A DNA stretch of 64,000 nucleotides from Cupriavidus respiraculi (GTDB taxonomy: Bacteria > Pseudomonadota > Gammaproteobacteria > Burkholderiales > Burkholderiaceae): NCBI RefSeq assembly GCF_914271545.1, contig NZ_CAJZAH010000001.1, positions 1,116,001 through 1,180,000 on the forward strand, in the 5' to 3' direction. The notes below the pieces were generated by a model that had not been told where the DNA came from, did not search any database, and saw nothing but the letters and a program-made list of their open reading frames with translations. The translations under genes were made by a program, and so were the position numbers. Shown here in pieces: positions 35,304 through 44,297 of the stretch; position 1 is the first letter of the stretch, and every line of letters starts with the position of its first letter.

Positions 35304-37013
35304 TCAGGTCAGCTCGTGCGGGAAATAGCGGATCACGCAGTCGATGGGGTTGGGCGCGGCCTGGCCCAGCCCGCAGATCGACGCATCGCGCATCACCGCC
35401 GACAGGTCGCCCAGCGCCTCCAGATCCCATGCCGGTGTCCCGATCAGGTCCAGCGCCTTGGCGGTGCCCACGCGGCACGGCGTGCATTGGCCGCAGGACT
35501 CGTGCTTGAAGAAATGCATCAGGTTGCGCGCCACGTCCACCGCCCGGTCGTGATCGGACAGCACCACCACCGCGGCCGAGCCGATAAAGCAGCCATGCGG
35601 CTGCAGCGTGTCGAAGTCCAGCGGGATGTCCCCCATCGCGGCGGGCAGGATGCCGCCGGACGCGCCGCCCGGCAGGTAGCCATAGAAGCGGTGCCCATCC
35701 AGCATGCCTCCGCAGTATTCGTCGATCAGTTCGGTCACGGTGATGCCGGCGGGAGCCAGATGCACCCCCGGTCGTTTGACGCGGCCCGACACCGAGAACG
35801 AGCGCAGCCCCTTGCGGCCGTGCCGGCCCTCGGAGGCGAACCAGTCCGCGCCACGCTCCAGGATGTCGCGCACCCAGTAGAGCGTCTCGAAGTTGTGCTC
35901 CAGCGTGGGCCGCCCGAACAGGCCGACCTGCGCCACATAGGGCGGGCGCAGCCGCGGCATGCCGCGCTTGCCTTCGATCGATTCGATCATCGCGGACTCT
36001 TCGCCGCAGATATAGGCCCCGGCGCCGCGCCGCAGATGGATCGGCGGCATGTCCGCCAGCGGCGGATCGGCGCGCAGCGCCGCGATGGCTTCGGTCAGCA
36101 CCGCCCGGCAGCCCGCGTACTCGTCGCGCAGATAGATGTAGATGGCCTCGACCCCAACCACGCCCGCCGCGATCAGCATGCCTTCGAGGAAGCGATGCGG
36201 ATCGCGCTCCAGATAGACGCGGTCCTTGAACGTGCCGGGCTCGCCTTCGTCGATATTGATCGCCATCAGGCGCGGCGCCGCCTCGGCCCGCACGATGCGC
36301 CATTTGCGCCCCGTGGGGAAGCCCGCGCCACCCAAGCCGCGCAGCCCGGAATGCTCCATCGTGGCGATCACGGCCTCGGTATCCATCTGCCCGCTGGCGA
36401 TGGATTGCAACAGCCGGTAGCCGCCCTGCTCGCGATACGCGCCGAGGCCGATATAAGGCTCCGGCTCGTGGCGCACCGCACCGGCCTGCGCGGTTTCCGC
36501 AATCCGTTCGGCGCTGGCGCGATCGACCGGGTTCTGCCCCACCAGCGCCGCCGGCGCGCGTTCGCAGCGGCCGATGCAGGGTGCCGCGACCACTCGCACG
36601 TCGGCGCCGAGCACGTCCGGTAACCGGGCCAGCAGCGCTTGCGCGCCCGCCAGTTCGCAGGCAATGCCTTCGCACACGCGCACGGTCAACGACGGCGGCG
36701 GCGCGATGCCACCGTCGGCGTCCTCGCGGACCACATCGAAATGGTGATAGAAGGTCGCGACCTCGTAGACCTCGGCCTGCGCCATGCGCATCTCGTTGGC
36801 CAGCGCTGCGAGATGCGGCATGGCCAGCTGCCCGTAATGGTCATTGATCTTGTGCAGATGCTCGATCAGCAGATCGCGCCGGCGCGGCGCGTCGCCGAGC
36901 AGCGCGCGCACCTCGGCCAGCGCGGCGGGGTCGACCTGCCTGCCCTTGGGCTGCCGCCGCTTGCGGGCCTTGCCGATGCTCTCGACCGCGATGGGAATGA
37001 CGACCTGGTTCAT
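35304..37013 (-). CDS. fdwB: NAD-dependent formate dehydrogenase, beta subunit (NuoE-NuoF fusion)
   Basis: Diaphorase subunit of 569 aa that passes electrons from FdwA to NAD+. The first 155 residues are NuoE/FdsG-like with a [2Fe-2S] site (Cys 114, 119, 146, 150). The rest is NuoF/FdsB-like: FMN/NADH loop LGGAGFPTGRKW near 215, DEGEPGTFKDR near 245, and a [4Fe-4S] site SCGQCTPC near 510. In Fds enzymes these are two proteins; here they are fused. The gene precedes fdwA by 76 bp. A 20-bp element shared with the 63-kb operons lies 143-162 bp upstream of its start. Confidence 0.87.
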   Translation of the reverse strand: MNQVVIPIAVESIGKARKRRQPKGRQVDPAALAEVRALLGDAPRRRDLLIEHLHKINDHYGQLAMPHLAALANEMRMAQAEVYEVATFYHHFDVVREDADGGIAPPPSLTVRVCEGIACELAGAQALLARLPDVLGADVRVVAAPCIGRCERAPAALVGQNPVDRASAERIAETAQAGAVRHEPEPYIGLGAYREQGGYRLLQSIASGQMDTEAVIATMEHSGLRGLGGAGFPTGRKWRIVRAEAAPRLMAINIDEGEPGTFKDRVYLERDPHRFLEGMLIAAGVVGVEAIYIYLRDEYAGCRAVLTEAIAALRADPPLADMPPIHLRRGAGAYICGEESAMIESIEGKRGMPRLRPPYVAQVGLFGRPTLEHNFETLYWVRDILERGADWFASEGRHGRKGLRSFSVSGRVKRPGVHLAPAGITVTELIDEYCGGMLDGHRFYGYLPGGASGGILPAAMGDIPLDFDTLQPHGCFIGSAAVVVLSDHDRAVDVARNLMHFFKHESCGQCTPCRVGTAKALDLIGTPAWDLEALGDLSAVMRDASICGLGQAAPNPIDCVIRYFPHELT

Positions 37014-37155
37014 GGCAGTGTCGATGTCTCTCGGTATCGTTGTAGTGGTCCAGGCATTCGGTCCGGCTCGTTTCCCGTTCGCTGCCTGGCTTCCATGGGT
37101 ATCCCGATCATAGCGCGATCGTCTGCCGCTTCGACCGTTTGGAGCGCTCTCTGCT

Positions 37156-37175
37156 ATACAGTATGTGATATATCA
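37156..37175 (-). promoter_or_regulatory. Shared 20-bp regulatory element upstream of fdwB
   Basis: Read toward fdwB, the element is TGATATATCACATACTGTAT. It holds a perfect 10-bp palindrome (TGATATATCA) followed by an ATAC-T-GTAT palindrome. It matches the copy at 63549-63568 in 19 of 20 bases and that at 63748-63767 in 18 of 20. A TTGACT hexamer just upstream could be a -35, so the element would lie within the promoter. Confidence 0.75.
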
Positions 37176-37306
37176 AGCGAGTCAAGGCGGATTTAGCCTG
37201 AGGGTCCGCCTGTGGTGGGTACTGCGGGACAACAGGCAGGGCCCGGAAGTCTCCTTCCTGCACGCCCGGTCGTTGCCCGCGCCGGGTTCAGCCCGGCGCA
37301 ACCGAC

Positions 37307-38251
37307 TCAGCTCAACAGTTCTGGCTGGAGGCGCACAAGCTGCGCGGGCACCTCGGCCGGACGCTCGACATACTCGAGCCGCTTCATCGCATCCCAGATC
37401 GCCGCCGCATTGGGCTTGAGCGACCTGCTCTTGCGCCGCACCAGCATGACGGTGGAAACCACCTGCGGCCGCAACGGCCGGCACACCACGCCGGCATGCA
37501 CGCCGCCCTCGCGCGAGCGCGCCGGCACGATGCCAACGCCCTGCCCCATCCGCACCATGCCGAACACCGCGGAGAAATGCCCGAGCAACTGCAGCGAATC
37601 GACGCGCACGTGATAGTTGGCCAGGGCGCGCTCGACCGTGGGCCGCACGCCGCAGTTCTGGTCCAGCGTCAGCACGCGCGCATCGTTCAGGTCGCCCCAG
37701 GCGATGGACTCGCCGGCGGCCAGCGGATGGCCGGCGGGCAGCACCGCGTGATAGGGGTCCTGGCACAGCGGCTCGCAATACAGCTCCTCGCACGACGACG
37801 GATCGATGGCCAGCCCGAAGTCCACCTCGCCGCTGCGCACGCAGTGCAGCACCGCGTCCTGCGCCTTGTCGCGCAGCGCGACACCGATGGCGGGCCACGC
37901 TTCGCGGCAACCGGCCAGCCATGCCGGCAGCGACATCGACGACAACACCGGATCGGTGGCGATATGCACCACGCCCTGGCAAGGCCGCGCGCCGCCGTGG
38001 CTGTCGCGCAGGGTCTGCTCGACTTCCTCGATCAGATGGCAGATGCGTTGCGACAGATGCTCGCCCGCGTCCGTGAGTTCCACCTGGCGCGTGGTGCGAT
38101 CGAACAGACGCTGGTCGATTTCTTCCTCGAGCTCGCGCACGCTGCGGCTGATGGCCGATTGGGTCAGGCCGAGTTCCACGGCCGCCTTGGTAAAGCTCTT
38201 TTGCCGCGCGACGGCGGCAAACGCTTTCAATTGGGGAAGCGAGACATTCAT
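37307..38251 (-). CDS. LysR-family transcriptional regulator (upstream of fdwBA)
   Basis: LTTR of 314 aa. The winged HTH is at residues 1-60 (FAAVARQKSFTKAAVELGLT then QSAISRSVRELEEEI), followed by a periplasmic-binding-like effector domain. It lies 293 bp upstream of fdwB on the same strand, so it is a candidate regulator of formate dehydrogenase, though LTTRs more often diverge from their targets. The ATG at 38251 begins the usual LysR start (MNVSLPQLKAFAAVARQ). Confidence 0.87.
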   Translation of the reverse strand: MNVSLPQLKAFAAVARQKSFTKAAVELGLTQSAISRSVRELEEEIDQRLFDRTTRQVELTDAGEHLSQRICHLIEEVEQTLRDSHGGARPCQGVVHIATDPVLSSMSLPAWLAGCREAWPAIGVALRDKAQDAVLHCVRSGEVDFGLAIDPSSCEELYCEPLCQDPYHAVLPAGHPLAAGESIAWGDLNDARVLTLDQNCGVRPTVERALANYHVRVDSLQLLGHFSAVFGMVRMGQGVGIVPARSREGGVHAGVVCRPLRPQVVSTVMLVRRKSRSLKPNAAAIWDAMKRLEYVERPAEVPAQLVRLQPELLS

Positions 38252-38646
38252 GGCCGGGTCCTCCCGCGTTGCACGCGCGGCAGGGCCGGGGCAGTGCCCT
38301 CACCAGTTCCGGCCTGTGGCGTGCGTTGGCAAACGAACGTCCCACGGCCATTGCAGGGCGCAATGGCCGGCGCGATACGGTGCGTCATAGCTTGTCTCCT
38401 GTCTGCTCGCGACCGTGGGGATCGCGGCGCAAGTCTTCTACGGCGCCAGTGAAATCCGGCGTCCATGGCTTCCGGCTTGCTGCGGTATTGCCGTTTCCCT
38501 TGCGCGTCGCGATAGCGGCATCGACACGCTCGCCGTCATTGCGGCAGGAATCGGTGGATTGATGCTAGAGCAAAATAGGATCACCGAAGCATAAATCTTT
38601 CTACTACTATCATTGACGATTCCATATACATGGGGAGACGCCGGAT
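38252..38646. promoter_or_regulatory. Divergent region between two LysR genes
   Basis: This 395-bp gap is bounded by the starts of two LysR regulators on opposite strands. The right part (38560-38640) turns AT-rich and contains a TTGACG at 38613-38618, but I could not pair it with a convincing -10. I see no clear T-N11-A palindrome that I would defend. It presumably holds both promoters. Confidence 0.35.
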
Positions 38647-39615
38647 ATGAAGAACGCCACGCTGCGTCAGCTCAAGGTCTTCGAAACGGTCGCTCGCCAT
38701 CTGAGTTTTTCCCGCGCCGCGGAAGAACTGCATCTGACCCAGCCCGCGGTCTCCACGCAGGTACGGCAGCTCGAACATCATGTGGGATTGCCGCTGTTCG
38801 AGCAGCTCGGCAAGAAGATCTACCTGACGCCGGCCGGCGTGGAAATGCTGCACTACAGCCGCAGCATCATCCAGCAATTCCGCGAAGCCGAAGACGCCAT
38901 GGCGCAATTGCGTGGTATCTCCGGCGGGCGCCTCAATGTCGCCGTCATCAGCGCCGGCGACTACTTTTTTCCGCGCCTGCTAGCCGAATTCATTTCCCGC
39001 CACGACGATGTCGCATTGAATCTGGCGGTGCACAACCGGGAGGAATTGCTGCACCAGCTCGCGGGCAACATGACGGATCTCGCCGTCATGGTCCGGCCGC
39101 CCGAAGGCATGGACACCATCAACGAATCGTTCGCGCCCCACCCTTACGTGATCGTCGCCGCGCCGGACCATCCGCTCGTCGGCAAACGGCGCATTCCGCT
39201 CGCGGCCCTGGCCGACGAACCATTCATCGTGCGCGAGAAAGGATCCGACACCTGGAATTCGATGCAGGAGGGCTTCGCCGGGCGGCTCACCAACCTGCGC
39301 GTCGCGATGGAGATCAAAAGCACGGAGACGATCAAGCAGGCTGTCATTGCCAACATGGGCATCGCCTTTCTGTCGGCCCACACGGTGGCACTGGAACTGC
39401 GGACAGGCCATCTCGCCGTGCTCGATATCGAAGGCTTTCCGGTGATGCTCAACTGGTATGTCGTCCACCGGAAGAACAAGCGCTTGCCCCCCGTCGCGCT
39501 CGCCTTCAAGCATTTCCTGATGGAGGACGGCGCCACGCTGATCGAGCGGATCACGGGCGTCGATACCCTGCTCCATCCGCGCGCCTCCGACCCTCCAGCT
39601 TTCGCGCATGTATAG
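38647..39615 (+). CDS. LysR-family regulator, CbbR-like
   Basis: LTTR of 322 aa. HTH at residues 3-62 (LKVFETVARHLSFSRAAEEL, then LTQPAVSTQVRQLEHHVG). The effector domain includes RLNVAVISAGDYFFPRLL and NREELLHQLAGNMTDLAVM, which resemble CbbR, the activator of Calvin-cycle operons. No cbb gene is in the window. It may regulate the 99-aa gene downstream, whose leader holds a TTA-N7-TTA motif. Diverges from the other LysR gene. Confidence 0.87.
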   Translation: MKNATLRQLKVFETVARHLSFSRAAEELHLTQPAVSTQVRQLEHHVGLPLFEQLGKKIYLTPAGVEMLHYSRSIIQQFREAEDAMAQLRGISGGRLNVAVISAGDYFFPRLLAEFISRHDDVALNLAVHNREELLHQLAGNMTDLAVMVRPPEGMDTINESFAPHPYVIVAAPDHPLVGKRRIPLAALADEPFIVREKGSDTWNSMQEGFAGRLTNLRVAMEIKSTETIKQAVIANMGIAFLSAHTVALELRTGHLAVLDIEGFPVMLNWYVVHRKNKRLPPVALAFKHFLMEDGATLIERITGVDTLLHPRASDPPAFAHV

Positions 39616-39644
39616 GGAATGGCTTATGGTCAGCTGTTGTAACT

Positions 39645-39657
39645 TTAATTATCGTTA
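39645..39657. promoter_or_regulatory. TTA-N7-TTA motif, possible CbbR-type site
   Basis: TTA-ATTATCG-TTA lies in an AT-rich patch between the CbbR-like gene and the 99-aa gene. CbbR sites have the form TNA-N7/8-TNA. A single motif in AT-rich DNA can arise by chance, so the call is weak. Confidence 0.3.
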
Positions 39658-39719
39658 ATTCATGGTCGACTCTATGCTGCTTTCAAGTTCCACCGAAGCA
39701 GAACAGCAAGGAGTCCGCC

Positions 39720-40019
39720 ATGAACGACGTCCAGACCTACGCCGCGGCCACCCCGGCACGCGCGCCAGTACATGTCCCGACCGACATCCAGCTTGCCGCC
39801 TATAACGCCGCCTTCAGCGAACTGGAATTGTCGTTCCGCTGGGACCGGGCGATGTACGAATGGCTGTGCGGCATCGATTGCGAGCGCACCCGCGTGGCGC
39901 GCTACATCGAGGAATACCATCCGCATTTGTTGACGGCCTATGACGCGGACTTTCTCAGCCAGCTGATTTTCGACAAGAAGAACGACTATCTGCGCAGCGT
40001 GGGTCGCACGCCCGGCTAG
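39720..40019 (+). CDS. Orphan 99-aa hypothetical protein
   Basis: Soluble 99-aa protein without signal peptide or membrane helix. The body is rich in aromatic and acidic residues (SELELSFRWDRAMYEWLCGI, then ARYIEEYHPHLLTAYDADFL) and looks helical. An AAGGAG ribosome site precedes the ATG and a strong terminator follows 27 bp after the stop, so it is a well-defined single-gene unit. I do not recognise the family. It may belong to the regulon of the CbbR-like protein upstream. Confidence 0.75.
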   Translation: MNDVQTYAAATPARAPVHVPTDIQLAAYNAAFSELELSFRWDRAMYEWLCGIDCERTRVARYIEEYHPHLLTAYDADFLSQLIFDKKNDYLRSVGRTPG

Positions 40020-40046
40020 GCCGCGCCACTCTCCCACCCGGCATCC

Positions 40047-40082
40047 GCCGGCGTCGCCCCTTGGGGAGACGCCGGCTTTTTT
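40047..40082 (+). terminator. Rho-independent terminator
   Basis: A 9-bp GC-rich stem (GCCGGCGTC paired with GACGCCGGC), extended by an inner CCCC/GGGG pairing, is followed directly by TTTTTT at 40077-40082. It ends the transcript of the 99-aa gene. Confidence 0.85.
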
Positions 40083-40150
40083 GCGTTGGGCCCGGCGCCC
40101 GAACCGGGCGCTAAGCGTAAACACCAGTCTTGCCGCGTTCCATCCTGTCA

Positions 40151-40173
40151 GATAGGATGTCCAACATCCTATC
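40151..40173. promoter_or_regulatory. Inverted repeat, probable GntR/FCD operator
   Basis: GATAGGATGT and ACATCCTATC are perfect 10-bp arms with a CCA spacer. The repeat lies 39 bp before the CoA-transferase start. FCD-type GntR regulators bind such short-spaced palindromes, and one is encoded two genes down, so autoregulation of this operon is likely. Confidence 0.6.
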
Positions 40174-40212
40174 AGTTGACCTGATGGCTACAAGAACAGA
40201 CTGGAGACAACC

Positions 40213-41394
40213 GTGGCACAAGGCCCGCTTTCCCGCTTTACCGTCCTGGACCTGACGCGCGTGCGTTCGGGGCCCGCGGCGGTGCGTCAGTTCGCCGACT
40301 GGGGCGCGACCGTCATCAAGATCGAAGAGCCGGGGCTCGCCCCCGATGACAAGCCCGGGGGCTCCGCGCAGATCCCCGACTACCAGAACACCCACCGCAA
40401 CAAGCAGAGCATCACGCTCAACCTGAAGCACCCCGAAGGCAAGGCGCTGTTCCTGGACCTGGTGCGCAAGGCCGACGTGGTGGTCGAGAACTACCGTCCC
40501 AGCGTGAAGTTCAAGCTGGGCATCGACTACGAATCGCTGCGCAAGATCAACCCGCGCATCGTCTATGGCAGCGTGTCCGGCTTCGGCCAGGACGGCCCCT
40601 ATGTCGATCGGCCGGGGCTGGACCAGATCGCCCAGGGCATCGGCGGCATGATGTCGGTGACAGGCGAGCCCGGTCGCGGCCCGATGCGGGCGGGCATTCC
40701 CGTGGCGGACCTGTCCGCGGGCCTGTTCTGCGCCATCGGCCTGCTGGTCGCGCTGCTCGAGCGCGAGTCGTCGGGCGAAGGCCAATGGGTGCAGACGTCG
40801 CTGCTGCAATCGCAGCTGTGGATGATGGACTTCCAGGCCATGCGCTGGCTGATGAACGGCGAAGTGCCGGGACAGAGCGGGAACGACCACCCGACCAGCG
40901 CACCCACCGGCGTGTATCCGACCAAGGATGGATACATGAACATCGCCGCGATGGGCAACGGCATCTTCGCGCGGCTGTGCAAGGTGCTCGAGATCGAGCC
41001 GCTGATCGAGGACGAGCGCTTTCGCAGCGTGCCGCTGCGCGCGAAGAACCGTCCCGCGCTGAACGAGGCCATCGCGGAGCGCACGCGCACCCGCACCACC
41101 GAAGAATGGATTTCCCTGATGAATCAGGAGGGCGTGCCGTGCGGGCCCATCCTCGGCATGGACGAAGTCTTCGAGGATCCGCAGGTCAGGCACCTGCGCA
41201 TGAGCGCGCCCGTGGACCATCCCCGGCTCGGCAAGATCTCGGTGGTGGGCCAGCCCGTTGTCATGAGCCGCACACCGTTCGGCCAGCCGACGCCGGCACC
41301 CGAGACCGGGGAACACAATCGCACGGTGTACGAGACGATGCTGGGCCTGGACCCGGCGCGCATCGAGGCGCTCGCCCGGGAAGGCGTGATCTGA
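40213..41394 (+). CDS. CaiB/BaiF family CoA-transferase
   Basis: Class III CoA-transferase of 393 aa. N-terminal VLDLTRVRSGPAAVRQFADW, then the catalytic aspartate in PVADLSAG (Asp166), which forms the mixed anhydride and CoA thioester intermediates. It starts at GTG 40213 after an inverted-repeat operator. With the enoyl-CoA hydratase and Bug protein downstream it suggests import of an organic acid, its activation by CoA transfer and hydration of the enoyl ester. The acid is unknown. It lacks the glycine-loop region of Frc, so formyl-CoA is not implied. Confidence 0.87.
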   Translation: MAQGPLSRFTVLDLTRVRSGPAAVRQFADWGATVIKIEEPGLAPDDKPGGSAQIPDYQNTHRNKQSITLNLKHPEGKALFLDLVRKADVVVENYRPSVKFKLGIDYESLRKINPRIVYGSVSGFGQDGPYVDRPGLDQIAQGIGGMMSVTGEPGRGPMRAGIPVADLSAGLFCAIGLLVALLERESSGEGQWVQTSLLQSQLWMMDFQAMRWLMNGEVPGQSGNDHPTSAPTGVYPTKDGYMNIAAMGNGIFARLCKVLEIEPLIEDERFRSVPLRAKNRPALNEAIAERTRTRTTEEWISLMNQEGVPCGPILGMDEVFEDPQVRHLRMSAPVDHPRLGKISVVGQPVVMSRTPFGQPTPAPETGEHNRTVYETMLGLDPARIEALAREGVI

Positions 41395-41462
41395 GGGACG
41401 CTAACATAGCCGCCGTGTATGGCCTGCCGGCGAGGCAAGCCACCATCCATGACGGAGCTCCC

Positions 41463-42200
41463 ATGAAGGATCACCCAGCCACGGCGCCGCGCGACTTCAC
41501 GCGCCTGAGCCGCCCCGACAACCTGCCCGACGATATCGCGCACCAGATCCGCGAGCGCATCCTGAACGGCACGCTGGCGATGGGCCAGCGCCTGCCCACC
41601 GAGCACGAGATGGCCTCGGCGTTCGATGTCAGCCGCAATGTCGTGCGCGAAGCGATCGCCCGGCTCAAGCTGGCCGGCTACGTGGAAACGCGGCGCGGTA
41701 CGGGCTCGTTCGTCGCGCAGGACATCGGCAACCGTAACTTCGAGATCGTCAAGGGCGAGCTGCTGCAGGGCGATGCGCTGGAGCACGTGTACCAGCTGCG
41801 CGTCGAGATCGAGTCGGGGGCGGCGGCGCTGGCGGCGCAGTTTCGCACCGAGGCCCAACTGGACACGCTGCGCCTCGCGCTGGCAAAGGTGGACAGCGCG
41901 GGGAATGACCTGGAGCAAGGCGTCGATACCGCGCTGGACTTTCACCTGGCCGTGAGCTCGGCCACCAACAACCCCTATTTCATCCGGCTGATGGCGCATC
42001 TGAGCCGGGTCATCCACGACGCGGTGCGCACGCTGCGCACCACGTCGACCGGCACCGCGCGCATCTCGGAGATCGAGCAGGAGCATCACGCGATCTTCGA
42101 CGCCATCGCGGCGAAAAACCCCGAGGCCGCGCGCCAGGCCATGCGCCGCCACCTGGTCAACGGCATGGAACGCCATCTGGCACTACGTTCAGGAACATGA
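41463..42200 (+). CDS. GntR-family (FCD) transcriptional regulator
   Basis: FadR-subfamily regulator of 245 aa. The winged HTH spans residues 20-90 (GQRLPTEHEMASAFDVSRNV then VVREAIARLKLAGYVETRRG), and an all-helical FCD domain follows with the metal-binding pattern (RVEIESGAA, DFHLAVSSAT, EHHAIFDAIAAK). It lies inside the operon; its stop overlaps the next ATG (ATGA). It probably represses the operon through the palindrome at 40151-40173, with a CoA ester or organic acid as effector. Confidence 0.88.
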   Translation: MKDHPATAPRDFTRLSRPDNLPDDIAHQIRERILNGTLAMGQRLPTEHEMASAFDVSRNVVREAIARLKLAGYVETRRGTGSFVAQDIGNRNFEIVKGELLQGDALEHVYQLRVEIESGAAALAAQFRTEAQLDTLRLALAKVDSAGNDLEQGVDTALDFHLAVSSATNNPYFIRLMAHLSRVIHDAVRTLRTTSTGTARISEIEQEHHAIFDAIAAKNPEAARQAMRRHLVNGMERHLALRSGT

Positions 42201-43018
42201 GCATGGATACGACACGCATTCTGGAAGGGGAGATCACCGACGCCCTGTTGGTCGAGAAGCGCGGCAACGCGGGGTGGATCACGTTCAACGATCCGCAGCG
42301 GCACAACGCCGTGTCGTTCGACATGTGGGCGGCGGTGCCCAAGGCCCTCTCTGCCTTCGCCGAAGACGACGACGTGCGCGTGGTCGTACTGACCGGCGCG
42401 GGCGAACGCGCCTTCGTCAGCGGCGCCAACATCTCGCAGTTCGACAAGCTGCGTTCCGGCGAAGATGCCGTGACGGCCTACGAACAGGTTGCGGAAGCCG
42501 CCCAGCTCGCGCTATACGACTACGCCAAGCCCACCATCGCCCGCATCCGCGGCTATTGCATCGGCGGCGGCCTCAATATCGCCCTGTGCTGCGACATGCG
42601 GATCGCCTCGGACGACAGCACCTTCGCCATTCCCGCCGGACGGCTCGGCCTGGGCTACCGCCTGACCGCCATCCGCAACCTCGTCGGCGCCGTCGGCGCC
42701 GCCAAGGCCCTCGAAATCTTCCTGACCGCCGCGCGCTATTCCGCCGCGCAAGCGCAGGCGCTCGGTCTGGTCAACGCGGTGGTGGACGCCGTGGACCTGG
42801 ACGCCACCGTGCAGACCCGCGTCAACCAGATCGCCGCCAATGCCCCGCTCACGCTGCAGGCCGGCAAGCGCATGATCCGCCAGCTGCAACAACTCGGCCC
42901 CGAGGTCGACGTCGAAGCGATGAAAGCGCTCGTGATGCAGTGCTTCGCCAGCGACGACTACCGCGAAGGCAAGCTCGCCTTCGCCGAGAAGCGACAGCCC
43001 GTGTTCAAGGGCCGCTGA
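42197..43018 (+). CDS. Enoyl-CoA hydratase/isomerase family protein
   Basis: Crotonase-fold enzyme of 273 aa. The oxyanion-hole regions are visible as AFVSGANISQF near residue 75 and GYCIGGGLNIAL near 120. One usual catalytic Glu position (in the E-x-x-F/P-A-G-R stretch) reads DDSTFAIPAGRLGLG. The start overlaps the GntR gene by 4 bases. It probably acts on the enoyl-CoA formed after the CoA-transferase step. Confidence 0.86.
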   Translation: MSMDTTRILEGEITDALLVEKRGNAGWITFNDPQRHNAVSFDMWAAVPKALSAFAEDDDVRVVVLTGAGERAFVSGANISQFDKLRSGEDAVTAYEQVAEAAQLALYDYAKPTIARIRGYCIGGGLNIALCCDMRIASDDSTFAIPAGRLGLGYRLTAIRNLVGAVGAAKALEIFLTAARYSAAQAQALGLVNAVVDAVDLDATVQTRVNQIAANAPLTLQAGKRMIRQLQQLGPEVDVEAMKALVMQCFASDDYREGKLAFAEKRQPVFKGR

Positions 43019-43157
43019 AGCGGCCGCCAGCATAGAGAGAACGACGGGGCCGGCCAGACGCGACGCAGATCGCGCTGACCGGGCCCGACAACAAGCATGG
43101 CGATACCGCCCCGCACCAGCGGGATGGACGCCGCCGCAATACAACAGGAGACACACC

Positions 43158-44153
43158 ATGAAGACGCCTTCGACACCGCTGGCGGTGGCCGCCGCATGCG
43201 CTTTTTCCGCGGTTGCAGCCCTGACCGTCGCGAGCCCCGCATACGCGCAGTATCCGCAGCAGCCGGTCAAGATCGTCGTCGGCTACGCCGCCGGCGGCAC
43301 CACCGACATCCTGGCCCGCTCGCTCGCCGAACAGCTCGCGGCCGAGCTCAAGCAATCGGTCATCGTCGAGAACAAGCCCGGCGCGGCCGGCAATGCCGCG
43401 GCGGCGTTCGTCCAGCAATCGGCCCCCGACGGCTACACCCTCTTCATGGCCACGGTGTCCAGCCACGGCATCAACCCCGCGCTGTACAAGAAGACCCTCG
43501 GCTATGAGCCCGTCACCGGCTTCGAGCCCGTCAGCATGGTCGCCTCGATCCCGCTGGTGCTGATCACCAACCCCAAGCTGCCCGCCAAATCCGTGCCGGA
43601 ACTCGTGGCGCTGGCCAAGCAGAAGCCCGGCGAACTGAACTACGCCTCGAGCGGCAACGGCTCCCCGGTGCATCTTGCGGGCGCGATGTTCGGCCAGAAC
43701 GCCCAACTGGAGCTCGTCCACGTGCCCTACCGCGGCGGCGCGCTGGCCAACACCTCCGTGATGGCCGGCGAGACGCAGCTGAGCTTCGCCACGCTGCCCG
43801 CCGCCCTGCCGCAGGTCAAGGCGGGCCGGCTGCGCGCGATGGCGGTCACCACCAAGGACCGCTCGGCGCAGCTGCCGGATGTACCAGCAATGCGAGAATT
43901 GCCCGGGTTCAAGGGTTTCGAGATCAATACGTGGAATGCCCTGCTGGTGCCGAAGGGCACGCCGCAGCCGGTCATCGATACTTTGAACAAGGCGGTTGGC
44001 AAGGTGCTGAGCTCCCCAAAGCTGGCGCAGCGCTTCAATCAGGAAGGGGCGACGCCGGTGGGCAGCAGCCCGAAGGAGCTGGCGCGGTTTGTCGATGCGG
44101 AGTTGAACAAGTGGGCGGGGGCGGTGCAGCAGTTGAATATCAAGATTGATTGA
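43158..44153 (+). CDS. Bug-type (TctC) periplasmic substrate-binding protein
   Basis: Tripartite tricarboxylate transporter receptor family protein, 331 aa, with a signal peptide ending near residue 34 (SPAYAQ). The ligand loops show the family pattern: VGYAAGGTTDILARSLAE, ENKPGAAGNAAAAF and YRGGALANTSVMAGE. Orphan Bug proteins without membrane partners are typical of Burkholderiaceae. It follows the enoyl-CoA hydratase by 139 bp and probably captures the acid used by this cluster. Confidence 0.9.
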   Translation: MKTPSTPLAVAAACAFSAVAALTVASPAYAQYPQQPVKIVVGYAAGGTTDILARSLAEQLAAELKQSVIVENKPGAAGNAAAAFVQQSAPDGYTLFMATVSSHGINPALYKKTLGYEPVTGFEPVSMVASIPLVLITNPKLPAKSVPELVALAKQKPGELNYASSGNGSPVHLAGAMFGQNAQLELVHVPYRGGALANTSVMAGETQLSFATLPAALPQVKAGRLRAMAVTTKDRSAQLPDVPAMRELPGFKGFEINTWNALLVPKGTPQPVIDTLNKAVGKVLSSPKLAQRFNQEGATPVGSSPKELARFVDAELNKWAGAVQQLNIKID

Positions 44154-44297
44154 AAGATACCGCTTGGGTTAGCGCCCACCCGGGCGCCTGACGACCCCCT
44201 CCCGGTCGCTTCCGGGCCCTTCCAGTGCGTGATGCCGATGCGTCACACCAGCGTAACGAGATGTTCCTACGCTTGCGCATCACAACTGGAAGCCAGC

